A stretch of DNA of 64,000 nt from Bacteroidota bacterium (GCA_021156365.1 JAJNDK010000006.1:372001-436000); one strand, 5' to 3'. Positions 52,156 to 61,039 are shown, counted from the first letter of the stretch. The notes: a model not told the origin generated them from the sequence alone. Program-made: numbers and translations.

Positions 52156-55048
52156 CAGGACTAAAATAGCGTTTGCCGTTTTATTGTTTACTGCACATTG
52201 CTGCTTTAGCCAAAACTCCTATAAAGTCACCAATTATACGTCCCGGGAAGGTCTGTCCAATTCTTCCGTATACGATATCGTGAAAGACAGCAGCGGTTTT
52301 TTGTGGATAGCTACCGAGCTCGGGATCAATAAATTCGACGGAAAAAAATTCTTCAATTATACACCCAACAGTCACGGGCTTCCCGATAACTCCATCACCA
52401 ATATGGCGGTGATCGGCAGTCACCAGTTGTTTTGCGCTACCAGCACTTCGGGGTATTTTATCTTTGATTCGAAACAGGGGAAACCGAAGCCATTGTCTGT
52501 TACCTTTTCCTCTTTTGCTTACAAGTCCCACAAAACAAAATTCATAGAGGGCAGGGTTTACATCAAGTCGATCGCTTCCGACGATATCCTGATCTTCGGA
52601 TTGAAAGAGAACCGGATCCTCGATACGATAAAAATGGGCGCCGCGCAGGTCTATGATTTTGATGCGGTGGAGAACGGGAATATTGTCCTGGTTACCAACC
52701 AGGGCCTAAAGGTATGGAGGTCCGGAACCATCAGCGATTATGGCCTGATGGGGTACAATACTACAAGGGATCCGGTGCAGTCTTTTTTCAATATGCCATC
52801 TTCTGTTTTTTTTTCCAAACGCGGAACACTGTATCTGTACGACAAGTTTACGGCTGCTGTCAGGGACTCGGTGAAATACAGCACTGCTTCCGTACCGCCC
52901 AATAAGCTGCTTGTGGATAAGGAAGGGAATGTATGGTTCAGTACTTTTTATCCGGCCGGCATCTATCAATACAATCCCACAACGAAAAAACTGCTCGATT
53001 TTTCTTCTTATCTCACCGGCAGTGAAAATTCGGCAGGCTCCATTATTGAAGACGATGAAAAGAACATCTGGGTGGGAACGAATGGCAGTGGTCTTTATAA
53101 GATCTCTCCTTCCGTCTTCAATCCCTTACCGGCGCTCAGGAATGAGAACGTGTATTATGCAAAAATGAATGATGCCGGGAAACTGCTGGCAGCGACCAGG
53201 ACGGGGCTGAATATTGTGAACACCGCGACCAGTCAAATGGAACATATAGATATAGATGAGAGCAACAACGGATATATCTATTCGGTAGAAAAGGCGGGCA
53301 AAAAGTATGTGGTACTGAACAACAGGATCGATGCGGTGAAATACGGAAAGGATAAAACAAAATTCCATTTCATCCGGAGAAGAAGCATTTGTATGCTGAA
53401 CGATACCCTTGCTGTGACAGGCGGATGGGCCAATACCATTGAGCTCGTGAGCCTGGCAGCGGATACGATACGGGTGATAGGTTCCAGGACACTGAGCAGT
53501 GATGACGGGGACGGGAACAGGATCAACTGCTTTATGCTCGACAGTAAAAAACTGCTATGGTGCGGGACGGATGCGGGCCTGTATGTATTCTCCGGTAGTC
53601 TGTTCTGTAAAAAGATAAAGAGCAAGGCTTTGCAAAACAGGATCATTGATATCCTGGAAGTGGATGACGTTGTATATATAGCCACTCAGAAAGATCTTGT
53701 AACATACAGCCGGGGAAAACTGAATGTCGTAAGTGAGATCAACAATCGCCCTATCGATAAGATCAACAGCCTTTGCAAAGACAGGCAAGGCTCCGTATTC
53801 CTGGGTACTCTCAATGGGATGTTCAAGATCCGCCCGAACGGGCTGAGCACCTATTTTGATGAAGATGACGGGCTCATCTCCAAAGAGATCAATAAGCTGG
53901 TGTACAATCCGTATTCCAATGCATTGTTGATCACAACCAATAAAGGCATTTGCGGGTTCGACCTGAACCGCTTCAAATACATGGTCAAAAATGTTCCCAA
54001 GATCCATTTTGATAAGATCACATCAACGGGCAGGATCGAATATAATTCGGGAGTTTACAATCTCGAGAAAAGGAATATGAATGTGTATTTCGGAAGCATT
54101 TGTTTCAGCCATGCATCTTCCATCAGTTTCAAATGGAGAGGCGATGACAATCCTGTCTACCATTATATCTACAATCCATCTATTGAGCTGGCCGCTATGA
54201 CCTATGGCCGGCATACCATAGAGATCTATGCAACCAACGATGGCACCAACTGGTCGAAGCCGCTGGTCATCCGGTTTAATGTAAAAACGCCGTATTACCT
54301 GACAGTGTGGTTTTTCCTCGCAAGTGCGGCATTCGTATTATTACTGACCTGGTTGATCTTCAGCAGGCGTTTGCGGAAAGTACGGAAGGAAACGGGAGTG
54401 AAAGCAGAGTTGGAACAGAAATTAGTGCTGCTGAAATACGAAGCGCTGAATGCGGCCATTAATCCACATTTTATTTTCAATGCGCTTAATTCGGTACAGC
54501 ATTATATCAATACCAACCGCAATGATGAAGCTTCCGATTACCTGGCCAAATTCGGCTTCCTGATCCGGCAGACGATCGAAAATGCAACGGAACATTTTAT
54601 TTCTATCAACGATGAGATCGAACGCCTGAAAATGTACATGGATCTGGAGCGGGTGCGTTTCAATAATGGTTTTGCCTATGAGATCAAAATAGATTCTTCT
54701 CTTAATCCCTTCAAAACAAAGATCCCGAACATGATCCTTCAGCCCCTGATCGAAAATTGCATCGTTCACGGGTTTAAGCAGATCGAATACCAGGGCTACA
54801 TCCACCTGCAGTTTATGAAGGTAGACCAGGGACTACTTATTATTTTGGAAGATAATGGCAGAGGGCTTATAAAAGCCGAGAAGATCCGCCTGCAACAGGG
54901 CGACAAAAAGAAATCCATCGCCCTCGAAAATGTGAAGGAACGGATCCGCACCGTGCCGAAAGCATCCATTAAGATCTCCGATAAATCCTTTATCCCGAAT
55001 AAGGGAACGGGGGTTTTTATAGAGATCACCATTCCCTCAAATCTATAG
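52148..55048 (+). CDS. two-component regulator-propeller histidine kinase (LytS-like)
   Basis: A 966-residue sensor with a GTG start inside the end of the regulator gene (8-bp overlap). A signal peptide or anchor (IAFAVLLFTAHCCFSQ) is followed by regulator propeller repeats (YTSREGLSNSSVYDIVKDSSGFLWIATELGINKF and later WVGTNGSGLYKI, WCGTDAGLYVF), then a Y_Y_Y domain (RHTIEIYATNDGTNWSKPL). A transmembrane helix (TVWFFLASAAFVLLLTWLIF) leads to the LytS-type His kinase domain with H774 in INPHFIFNALNS, and an ATPase domain with LQPLIENCIVHGF. It probably senses an extracellular ligand, often a saccharide in such Bacteroidota kinases, though no polysaccharide-use genes are nearby. Confidence 0.92.
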   Translation: MINRTKIAFAVLLFTAHCCFSQNSYKVTNYTSREGLSNSSVYDIVKDSSGFLWIATELGINKFDGKKFFNYTPNSHGLPDNSITNMAVIGSHQLFCATSTSGYFIFDSKQGKPKPLSVTFSSFAYKSHKTKFIEGRVYIKSIASDDILIFGLKENRILDTIKMGAAQVYDFDAVENGNIVLVTNQGLKVWRSGTISDYGLMGYNTTRDPVQSFFNMPSSVFFSKRGTLYLYDKFTAAVRDSVKYSTASVPPNKLLVDKEGNVWFSTFYPAGIYQYNPTTKKLLDFSSYLTGSENSAGSIIEDDEKNIWVGTNGSGLYKISPSVFNPLPALRNENVYYAKMNDAGKLLAATRTGLNIVNTATSQMEHIDIDESNNGYIYSVEKAGKKYVVLNNRIDAVKYGKDKTKFHFIRRRSICMLNDTLAVTGGWANTIELVSLAADTIRVIGSRTLSSDDGDGNRINCFMLDSKKLLWCGTDAGLYVFSGSLFCKKIKSKALQNRIIDILEVDDVVYIATQKDLVTYSRGKLNVVSEINNRPIDKINSLCKDRQGSVFLGTLNGMFKIRPNGLSTYFDEDDGLISKEINKLVYNPYSNALLITTNKGICGFDLNRFKYMVKNVPKIHFDKITSTGRIEYNSGVYNLEKRNMNVYFGSICFSHASSISFKWRGDDNPVYHYIYNPSIELAAMTYGRHTIEIYATNDGTNWSKPLVIRFNVKTPYYLTVWFFLASAAFVLLLTWLIFSRRLRKVRKETGVKAELEQKLVLLKYEALNAAINPHFIFNALNSVQHYINTNRNDEASDYLAKFGFLIRQTIENATEHFISINDEIERLKMYMDLERVRFNNGFAYEIKIDSSLNPFKTKIPNMILQPLIENCIVHGFKQIEYQGYIHLQFMKVDQGLLIILEDNGRGLIKAEKIRLQQGDKKKSIALENVKERIRTVPKASIKISDKSFIPNKGTGVFIEITIPSNL

Positions 55049-55254
55049 AAAAAGGAGGATGAGTATACGTACTGGTGGGTATATAAAATACCCACTGCAG
55101 AGGATTTCGAAACCCCTTGATTAGAAGCATTTTTGGTGTATAAAAAAACATCAAAATGGAAACAACATCAACATACGGAACAATAGCGGGTACGTCGCTT
55201 TAATTAGTTGGTTGGAAGTAAAAAAACAGTATCTTAGCCAAAAAAACTTAAAAA

Positions 55255-55644
55255 ATGGATACAAATCAACCAAACGAACAACAAGTCAACAATCAGTTCC
55301 AGCAACAATTCGGCGGTGCCGGAATTCCTCCGGGCGGAATAAAGATCCCGAATTCGGTAGGTGTGCTGGTGTTAGGTATCTGCTCTATTTTCCCGGGCTG
55401 TATTTGTGCGGGTTTAATAGGTATTACCTGCTCTATTATTGCATTGGTATTGTCTAAAAAAGCATTTGAATTATATAACGCCAATCCATCCCAATATTCG
55501 GAAGCATCCTTCAAAAACCTGAAAGCAGGTAAGATCTGTGCTATCATTGGTATGTGTACTTCCGCTGCTATCCTGATCATCTACATTATTTATGTAGCGG
55601 TATTGGGTGCTGCCATCTCTGCAATGCCATTCGGCAACTATTAA
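55255..55644 (+). CDS. small two-helix membrane protein, CCC motif-type paralogue 1
   Basis: A 129-residue protein with a polar Gln/Asn-rich start (DTNQPNEQQVNNQFQQQFGGAG) and two hydrophobic segments separated by a KKAFELYNANPSQYSE-type loop. The first segment is VLVLGICSIFPGCICAGLIGITCSIIALVLS and the second ends CAIIGMCTSAAILIIYIIYVAVLGA. It resembles the CCC motif (DUF4190-like) membrane proteins of Bacteroidota, of unknown role. Two paralogues follow at 55998 and 56424, with a DUF2752 gene between. No promoter stands out. An earlier ATG at 55156 opens only 15 codons. Confidence 0.82.
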   Translation: MDTNQPNEQQVNNQFQQQFGGAGIPPGGIKIPNSVGVLVLGICSIFPGCICAGLIGITCSIIALVLSKKAFELYNANPSQYSEASFKNLKAGKICAIIGMCTSAAILIIYIIYVAVLGAAISAMPFGNY

Positions 55645-55652
55645 TCATCTGA

Positions 55653-55949
55653 ATGATAGCTGACTGGCTTGAAAAACATCAACTTACATGCTCTGTTAAA
55701 TCACATCTCGGGATCGAATGCCCGGGATGTGGTACGCAGAGGTCACTTATCGCTCTTTTTCGCGGCGATATCATAGCATCCATTCAATACCATCCGGGCG
55801 TGATCCTCTTCCTTATCACCCTGATCATCGTGGGGCTGCAGATCAAATTTAATTTCAGGAATGGCGGAACGGTAGCCATGTGGGCATTTATCAGCACCGT
55901 AACCGTTACAATGGTAAATTATGCACTGAAAATGGCGCACGTTTACTAA
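55653..55949 (+). CDS. DUF2752 membrane protein
   Basis: A 98-residue membrane protein of the DUF2752 family. The family signature C-P-G-C-G-T-Q-R-S is present (GIECPGCGTQRSLIALFRGDI), followed by QYHPGVILFLITLIIVGLQIKF and a second helix (MWAFISTVTVTMVNYAL). Its function is not known; the conserved cysteines suggest metal or redox chemistry. It starts 8 bp after the first CCC-type gene and is followed by the second after 48 bp. This combination in one unit suggests a joint membrane function. Confidence 0.88.
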   Translation: MIADWLEKHQLTCSVKSHLGIECPGCGTQRSLIALFRGDIIASIQYHPGVILFLITLIIVGLQIKFNFRNGGTVAMWAFISTVTVTMVNYALKMAHVY

Positions 55950-55997
55950 AATATTTCTATTTTCGCTTTCAATATTTCATTTTTAAATACCAAAGCC

Positions 55998-56378
55998 ATG
56001 AACGAACAGGAGATCAACTCGGAATTTCAGAAACAATTCGGTTCCGATCCAAACATCAATCCTTCACCTATTCCTCTTCCCAATGCCGTAAGTGCCCTCG
56101 TTTTGGGTATTGTCAGCGCTTTTTTCGGACTGATCTGGTGTTACTGGATAGGTTCTCTCATCGGGCTGGTTTGCGGTATCATTGCGATCGTTCATGCAAA
56201 AAAAGCAAGGGCTTTGTATGAGGCAAGTCCTAATTCGTTCAAACAGGGTGTTCTCGGCAATGTGAATGCCGGCCGGATATTAGGGATCGTAGGCCTTTGC
56301 CTGTCGATACTTGGTTTTGTGGTGCTGATCATCGGTGTGGTAGTGGTATTGGCCGCAGGATCCAGCCACCTGTTCTAA
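55998..56378 (+). CDS. small two-helix membrane protein, CCC motif-type paralogue 2
   Basis: A 126-residue protein with the same plan as the 55255 gene: polar start (NEQEINSEFQKQFGSDPN), PNAVSALVLGIVSAFFGLIWCYWIGSLIGLVCGII, a loop IVHAKKARALYEASPNSFKQ, then NAGRILGIVGLCLSILGFVVLIIGVVVVL. It shares W-C-Y-W-x-G-S with paralogue 3, which is closer to it than paralogue 1. The function is unknown. Confidence 0.85.
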   Translation: MNEQEINSEFQKQFGSDPNINPSPIPLPNAVSALVLGIVSAFFGLIWCYWIGSLIGLVCGIIAIVHAKKARALYEASPNSFKQGVLGNVNAGRILGIVGLCLSILGFVVLIIGVVVVLAAGSSHLF

Positions 56379-56423
56379 AAGATCTTATTGTTGAAGTTAA
56401 AAACAATTCAATTGTATTGATCT

Positions 56424-56813
56424 ATGTCCTCCAATGATTTCAATCAATCCCGGCCGAACGAGAACTTCAACCGGCAGTATGTGCCTCCGGCTCCCGCTTC
56501 ACTGCCCAATGCAACCACGGCTTTGGTGCTTGGGATCATAAGTACGTATTTCAGTATGCTTTGGTGCTACTGGGTTGGATCTATTGTAGCCATCGTATGC
56601 GGGATCATAGCTATCCGCAACGCGAAAAAGGCCAAAGAGCTTCATGATAGTAATCCGTCTTTGTATAAACCAAAATCGCCAGGCGTAGCCAATGCAGGCA
56701 GAATACTGGGCATAGTTGGTGTTTGCCTCGGATCTGTGGAGTTGCTGGTGCTGATCATCATCGGAATAGTGGTGGTGGCAGTGGGTGTCGACAATGGGAA
56801 ATTGAATTTTTAA
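56424..56813 (+). CDS. small two-helix membrane protein, CCC motif-type paralogue 3
   Basis: A 129-residue protein, the closest relative of paralogue 2: polar start (SSNDFNQSRPNENFNRQY), PNATTALVLGIISTYFSMLWCYWVGSIVAIVCGII, loop AIRNAKKAKELHDSNPSLYK, and NAGRILGIVGVCLGSVELLVLIIIGIVVVAV. It ends 64 bp before the ABC exporter gene, whose own -7 box lies in that spacer. Three tandem copies point to local duplication and probably a hetero-oligomeric complex, which is inference. Confidence 0.85.
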   Translation: MSSNDFNQSRPNENFNRQYVPPAPASLPNATTALVLGIISTYFSMLWCYWVGSIVAIVCGIIAIRNAKKAKELHDSNPSLYKPKSPGVANAGRILGIVGVCLGSVELLVLIIIGIVVVAVGVDNGKLNF

Positions 56814-56864
56814 TTCCCGGAAATTTCTTAATATAAATTAAGTACTTGCAGGGGAGCTATTTCG

Positions 56865-56872
56865 TACATTTG
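56865..56872 (+). promoter_or_regulatory. candidate -7 box giving a leaderless or near-leaderless ABC transcript
   Basis: TACATTTG is a perfect TAnnTTTG match ending 5 bases before the GTG start. Transcription would begin at or within a few bases of the start codon. A clean -33 TTTG is not at the expected distance. Confidence 0.45.
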
Positions 56873-56877
56873 CTTCC

Positions 56878-58641
56878 GTGAAAATCCTCTTCTATTATCT
56901 TAAGCCTTATTGGAAATTAGTTGTATTGTCGCTGGTATTGGCCACCGTCAATCAAACCTTCTCTCTCTTCGACCCTATGATCACGGGGCATATCATGGAT
57001 GATTGCATCGCCATGATCAACACCAAATTTGCCGGCAAGCAATCCGAATTTGTGATGGCAGTGCTCAAGCTACTTGGCTTGTCGATATCGGTAGCTATGA
57101 TCTCCCGGATCGCCAAGAATTTCCAGGATTATGTAGTGAATGTCATCACCCAGAAAACAGGTGCCAAAATATACTCCGAAGGATTAAAACGCTCGCTCCA
57201 GCTTCCTTACCAGCGTTTTGAAGATCAGCGCAGCGGTGAAACCCTCGGGATCCTGCAAAAAGTAAGATCGGATAGCGAACGGCTTATCCAGTCCTTTGTA
57301 GGGATTGTATTTACCAGTATCATCGCCATTGTCTTCGTGTTCATTTATTCGCTCACCGTGAGCGGCTGGGTAGGCCTGATCTACCTGCTTTCTATCCCGG
57401 TCATTGGCCTCGTAAGCTCTTACCTGAGCCGGAAAATAAAAGTGATCCAGAAAAAGATCGTTGGAGAGACAACGGCACTTGCAGGCTCCACCACCGAATC
57501 GCTGCGTAACATAGAGCTGGTAAAAAGTCTTGGACTCGAAGGACAGGAGATCGAACGCCTGAACAATAACACTATTAAGATCCTCGGCCTCGAGCTGAAA
57601 AAAGTAAAATATGTCCGCAGCTTAGGCTTCATCCAGGGAACAGTGGTGAACATCACACGCAGCAGCATGGTCTTCGTATTATTGCTGCTCATTTTCAAAG
57701 GTGATATTTCGGTGGGACAATACCTTACCTTCCTGTTCTATTCCTTCGCTATTTTCAACCCGCTGCAGGAATTCGGGAATATCATCCTCGTGTACCGTGA
57801 AGCGCAGATCTCACTCGCGAATTTCAAAAACCTGATGGAGATGCCGGTAGAACATCATCCCGAAAATCCATCTTCGTTGAACGCACTGACAGAGATCGAA
57901 TTCAAAAATGTTTCGTTCCAGCACCAGACAGCCAAAACCAAAGCGCTGCACGAGATCAATTTTCATGTAATAACAGGAGAGACGATCGCCTTTGTAGGCC
58001 CTTCCGGAAGCGGGAAAACCACCCTGATAAAAATGCTGGTGGGCCTCTATCGCACGGAGCAGGGAAATGTACTTTATAATAATACAGATGCCGGTGCGAT
58101 CGATATCAGCGAGCTGAGAAGGCAGATCGGTTTTGTGACGCAGGATACACAGCTCTTCTCGGGCACGATCAAAGAAAACCTGTTGTTCGTAAATCCACAT
58201 GCAACAGATGAGCAGATACTGGATGTGCTGAAGAAAGCTTCCTGCGATAGTTTGCTTGCCCGTGCCGATAAAGGAATTGATTCGCTGATAGGCGAGGGAG
58301 GCGTAAAAGTTTCGGGTGGAGAGAAACAGCGTTTGTCGATTGCAAGGGCCCTGCTCCGCAATCCAAGGTTGCTGGTATTTGACGAAGCTACATCTGCACT
58401 GGACTCATTGACGGAAGAAGAGATCAGCGATACGATCCGGAAAGTTACATCAACGAATAAACACATCACGATCCTCATCGCACATCGTTTATCCACTGTG
58501 ATGCATGCAGACCGCATTTATGTGCTGGAAAACGGTCATATCGTAGAGCAGGGCAAGCATGAAAAGCTGCTGGAAGAAAAAGGCCTGTATTATGCCATGT
58601 GGCGTCAGCAGATCGGGGAGCGGAAGGCAACGGCAGTATAA
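56878..58641 (+). CDS. type I ABC exporter (fused permease-ATPase)
   Basis: A 587-residue half-transporter that dimerises. The start is GTG (KILFYYLKPYWKLVVLSL). Six transmembrane helices are followed by an ATPase. Walker A is GPSGSGKT (374-381), the signature is VSGGEKQRLS, and Walker B is RLLVFDEATSALD; the H-loop is ILIAHRLSTV. The family exports lipids, peptides or drugs, and the substrate is unknown. A long N-terminal loop (NTKFAGKQSEFVM) suggests a periplasmic contact. The upstream -7 box and missing leader are described separately. Confidence 0.94.
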   Translation: MKILFYYLKPYWKLVVLSLVLATVNQTFSLFDPMITGHIMDDCIAMINTKFAGKQSEFVMAVLKLLGLSISVAMISRIAKNFQDYVVNVITQKTGAKIYSEGLKRSLQLPYQRFEDQRSGETLGILQKVRSDSERLIQSFVGIVFTSIIAIVFVFIYSLTVSGWVGLIYLLSIPVIGLVSSYLSRKIKVIQKKIVGETTALAGSTTESLRNIELVKSLGLEGQEIERLNNNTIKILGLELKKVKYVRSLGFIQGTVVNITRSSMVFVLLLLIFKGDISVGQYLTFLFYSFAIFNPLQEFGNIILVYREAQISLANFKNLMEMPVEHHPENPSSLNALTEIEFKNVSFQHQTAKTKALHEINFHVITGETIAFVGPSGSGKTTLIKMLVGLYRTEQGNVLYNNTDAGAIDISELRRQIGFVTQDTQLFSGTIKENLLFVNPHATDEQILDVLKKASCDSLLARADKGIDSLIGEGGVKVSGGEKQRLSIARALLRNPRLLVFDEATSALDSLTEEEISDTIRKVTSTNKHITILIAHRLSTVMHADRIYVLENGHIVEQGKHEKLLEEKGLYYAMWRQQIGERKATAV

Positions 58642-58677
58642 AGTGTAATCCAGGCGGATCGCGATAGAGCTCACCAA

Positions 58678-59008
58678 ACGCAGATTGCGCAGATGTCACG
58701 GATTTAATCCCGTAACAATAGAGAATTGGCGCGATAAATTAACGCAGATTATTGGAGTGTGCTGTTGATTATTAATGCATGTTTCTTTGCTGGGAATGAG
58801 GAGCTTTGATTCCTTCATCCGTGTTAATTATCTAACACCATTTATCTGTGCCATCTGTGAACTTTTCTCAGCGGAGCTAAATCCGTGCCTGGTCAGCTAA
58901 CCATTTTGCTTCGTAGGAGCGATACAAGAGCTGGCCGGACGCAGATGTCGCGGATTTAATTCCGTAATAATTATGATTCGGGTTGATGAATTAACGTAGA
59001 TAATTTGG
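58678..59008. repeat. MITE-like repeat remnants downstream of the ABC exporter gene
   Basis: Two related segments (58678-58757 and 58939-59008) share ACGCAGAT, CGGATTTAAT, CGTAA and a distal AATTAACG pattern. They belong to the family at 18.0 and 60.3 kb. The 58642-59068 gap holds no gene. Confidence 0.65.
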
Positions 59009-59031
59009 TAAATAGTATTTTTGCAGCCCCT

Positions 59032-59057
59032 GTTGGTCGCGAGGCTTCGCGACCAAC
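59032..59057. repeat. 11-bp-arm hairpin, possible terminator
   Basis: GTTGGTCGCGA (59032-59042) and TCGCGACCAAC (59047-59057) are perfect arms around GGCT. It lies just past the end of the asparaginase gene (stop at 59069). The core GTCGCGAGGCTTCGCGA recurs at 60188-60204, so it is probably a dispersed repeat. Confidence 0.75.
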
Positions 59058-59068
59058 GAAGGCATCGT

Positions 59069-60088
59069 TTAATTACTGATCTCTCCTCTCAGGTTCTGAC
59101 CCAATTGTTTTTTGATAGCAGCAGCAGGCAGCTTCTGTCCTAACAGGAACATCAGTTTGGTAATAGCGGCTTCTGTCGTTATATCTTCTCCGCCGATCAC
59201 ACCTATTTGTTTTAACTGGGAGCTGGTTTCGTATTTGCCCTGGATCACTCTGCCTTCAAGGCACTGGGTTACATTAAAAACAACAATGCCTTTTTTGATC
59301 GCATTCCTCAGTTCATCGATGAACCATTTTTCGGTAGAAGCATTGCCTGCTCCGAAGGTTTGTAAAATAACGGCTTTGATGCCTTTGCTGTTCAGAATGG
59401 AAGTCGTGATTTTTTTGCTGATGCCCGGGAACAGGGCAAGAACGGCAATATCGTTCTCCAGGTTCTTATGTACGATCAATGTTTTTTTCGCGGCTTTCTG
59501 AATGTAATTTTCTTTGTATTCGATCGTCACACCTGCTTCTGCTAATGCAGGATAGTTCGGTGATTTGAAAGCATCAAAATGCGCGGAATTGTATTTGAGC
59601 GTGCGGTTGCCCCTGAAGAGCTCATACTCAAAATAAATAGCGACTTCCGGAACGATCGGCTTGTTGTTCTTTTTAGCTGCTGCTATTTCGATCGCCGTGA
59701 TAAGGTTTTCTTTTCCATCCGTACGGATGATCCCAATCGGTAATTGAGAGCCCGTAAGGATCACCGGCTTGGACAGGTTTTCGAGCATGAAGCTCAGGGC
59801 CGAAGCCGTGTATGCCATGGTATCGGAGCCATGCAGGATGACAAAGCCGTCGAATTTGTTGTAGTTCTTTTCGATGATCTCCGCCATTTCGATCCATACT
59901 TTCGGATGCATATTGCTGCTGTCGATCGGTTTTTTGAAAGCGACCGATTCCAGTTTCACATTCAGGCGTTTCAGCTCGGGAACTTCTTTGGTAAGAAAAC
60001 GGAAGTCGAATGGTTTGAGCGCACCGGTTTCCGGGTTCTGCATCATCCCGATGGTTCCGCCTGTGTAGATCAGCAATACTTTTGTCAT
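59069..60088 (-). CDS. ansA: type I (cytoplasmic) L-asparaginase
   Basis: A 339-residue protein without a signal peptide. The catalytic threonine T12 lies in IYTGGTIGMM, the second threonine region is FVILHGSDTMAYTASALSF (about 82-100), and the LTGSQLPIGIIRTDGKENL segment is characteristic. It hydrolyses asparagine to aspartate and ammonia. The length and C-terminal domain match the E. coli AnsA type. It is flanked on both sides by copies of a GTCGCGAGGCTTCGCGA hairpin. Nothing in the gene looks unusual. Confidence 0.94.
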   Translation of the reverse strand: MTKVLLIYTGGTIGMMQNPETGALKPFDFRFLTKEVPELKRLNVKLESVAFKKPIDSSNMHPKVWIEMAEIIEKNYNKFDGFVILHGSDTMAYTASALSFMLENLSKPVILTGSQLPIGIIRTDGKENLITAIEIAAAKKNNKPIVPEVAIYFEYELFRGNRTLKYNSAHFDAFKSPNYPALAEAGVTIEYKENYIQKAAKKTLIVHKNLENDIAVLALFPGISKKITTSILNSKGIKAVILQTFGAGNASTEKWFIDELRNAIKKGIVVFNVTQCLEGRVIQGKYETSSQLKQIGVIGGEDITTEAAITKLMFLLGQKLPAAAIKKQLGQNLRGEISN

Positions 60089-60187
60089 AAATGTCAGACT
60101 AATGTACTGCGAAGATAAAAGGTTTCGGGAGATAATGGAAATAGCGCATAAATACTAACGTAGGTTGAGCTGACCAGACATAGTCCC

Positions 60188-60204
60188 GTCGCGAGGCTTC
60201 GCGA
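60188..60204. repeat. GTCGCGAGGCTTCGCGA hairpin, second copy
   Basis: Palindromic core identical to that in 59032-59057. It lies 100 bp upstream of the ansA start, so ansA has one copy on each side. The flanking arms here are shorter. Confidence 0.7.
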
Positions 60205-60305
60205 GCTATCAGGAGCGCAGATTCCGCAGATCTGGTTTGGTGTTTAAATTTTCACGGATTTTGATGAATGAGAATTGCCTGGATAGAGTGGAGGCCTGAG
60301 CTGGC

Positions 60306-60551
60306 CAGACACAGATTACGCAGATGCCGCGGATATTGGATTTGCATAAATTGGCGCAGATGATCGATGACCAAAATGGTGATAGTATTGGCTGACTCTG
60401 TTTGATTTGTGGAATCAATTATCAGTGAAAATTTACATTTGAAAATCCTTCTTGCCAGCTGTAATTTTATGAAGCGTAGAATGCTGATTCTTTCCACATA
60501 TAAAATCAGTGAACTTTCTCAGCGGAGCTAAATCTGAGCAATCTGTGTCTG
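60306..60551. repeat. MITE-like element with perfect 12-bp terminal inverted repeats
   Basis: CAGACACAGATT (60306-60317) and AATCTGTGTCTG (60540-60551) are perfect inverted ends of a 246-bp element. Within it, 60415-60510 is the reverse complement of the core of the 18.0-kb copies (landmarks CAGCATTCTAC and AGCTGGCAAGAAG). No coding capacity. The 60089-60634 gap contains no gene. Confidence 0.8.
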
Positions 60552-60583
60552 CGTTTCAACCCGAATGCCACCTTATGCCAAAT

Positions 60584-60616
60584 AAAAAAGCCCGGAGACA
60601 TTGTCACCGGGCTTTT
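60584..60616 (-). terminator. Rho-independent terminator of the DUF3127 gene
   Basis: AAAGCCCGG and CCGGGCTTT are perfect arms around an 11-base loop, with T residues following on the minus strand. Confidence 0.8.
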
Positions 60617-60634
60617 GCAAAATAGCTTTTTTTC

Positions 60635-61027
60635 TTAGAACGGCAGATCATCATCCGCTGCGCTGCTGTTGAACACAGGAGAAGCGGTATTGTTCTGCGG
60701 CATAGAGGTAGAAGCATTATTGGAAGACGCATTATTGTTGCTGCCTGCAGTCATTTTCTCAATACGCCATGCATCGATGGTGTTGAAATATTTGGTCTCG
60801 CCCTGTGGGCTGTTCCATTCTCTTCCTCTCAGGTTAAAAGAAACTTTCATTTCTTCACCTACATTAAAATTATCAACCAGGCTTACTTTATCCTGTGTCA
60901 ATTGGAAAGTTACGTGCTGAGGATAAGGCGAAGTGGGTTCGACTGTCATGACGAAATCGCGTTTTTTGAATTTGTCACTCACCTGTTGTACATCGTACTT
61001 TAGTTTTAAGATTCCTGTTACTTCCAT
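60635..61027 (-). CDS. DUF3127 protein with SSB-like acidic tip
   Basis: A 130-residue protein. The first ~90 residues match DUF3127 (EVTGILKLKYDVQQVSDKFKKRDFV, NVGEEMKVSFNLRGREW, ETKYFNTIDAWRIEKM), an OB-fold-like family of Bacteroidota. An Asn/Ser-rich linker leads to the final DDDLPF, which copies the conserved acidic tip (D-D-D-I-P-F) of single-stranded DNA-binding protein. In SSB that tip recruits repair and replication proteins. So this may be an SSB-like DNA-binding protein, which is inference. It is 12 bp downstream of the flavin reductase gene, probably on its transcript. Confidence 0.88.
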   Translation of the reverse strand: MEVTGILKLKYDVQQVSDKFKKRDFVMTVEPTSPYPQHVTFQLTQDKVSLVDNFNVGEEMKVSFNLRGREWNSPQGETKYFNTIDAWRIEKMTAGSNNNASSNNASTSMPQNNTASPVFNSSAADDDLPF

Positions 61028-61039
61028 GATATATTTATT

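Noticed and set aside
55156-55203. Fifteen-residue frame METTSTYGTIAGTSL before the CCC-type gene.
   Set aside because: Too short, no conserved feature; may be a leader peptide, but nothing supports it.
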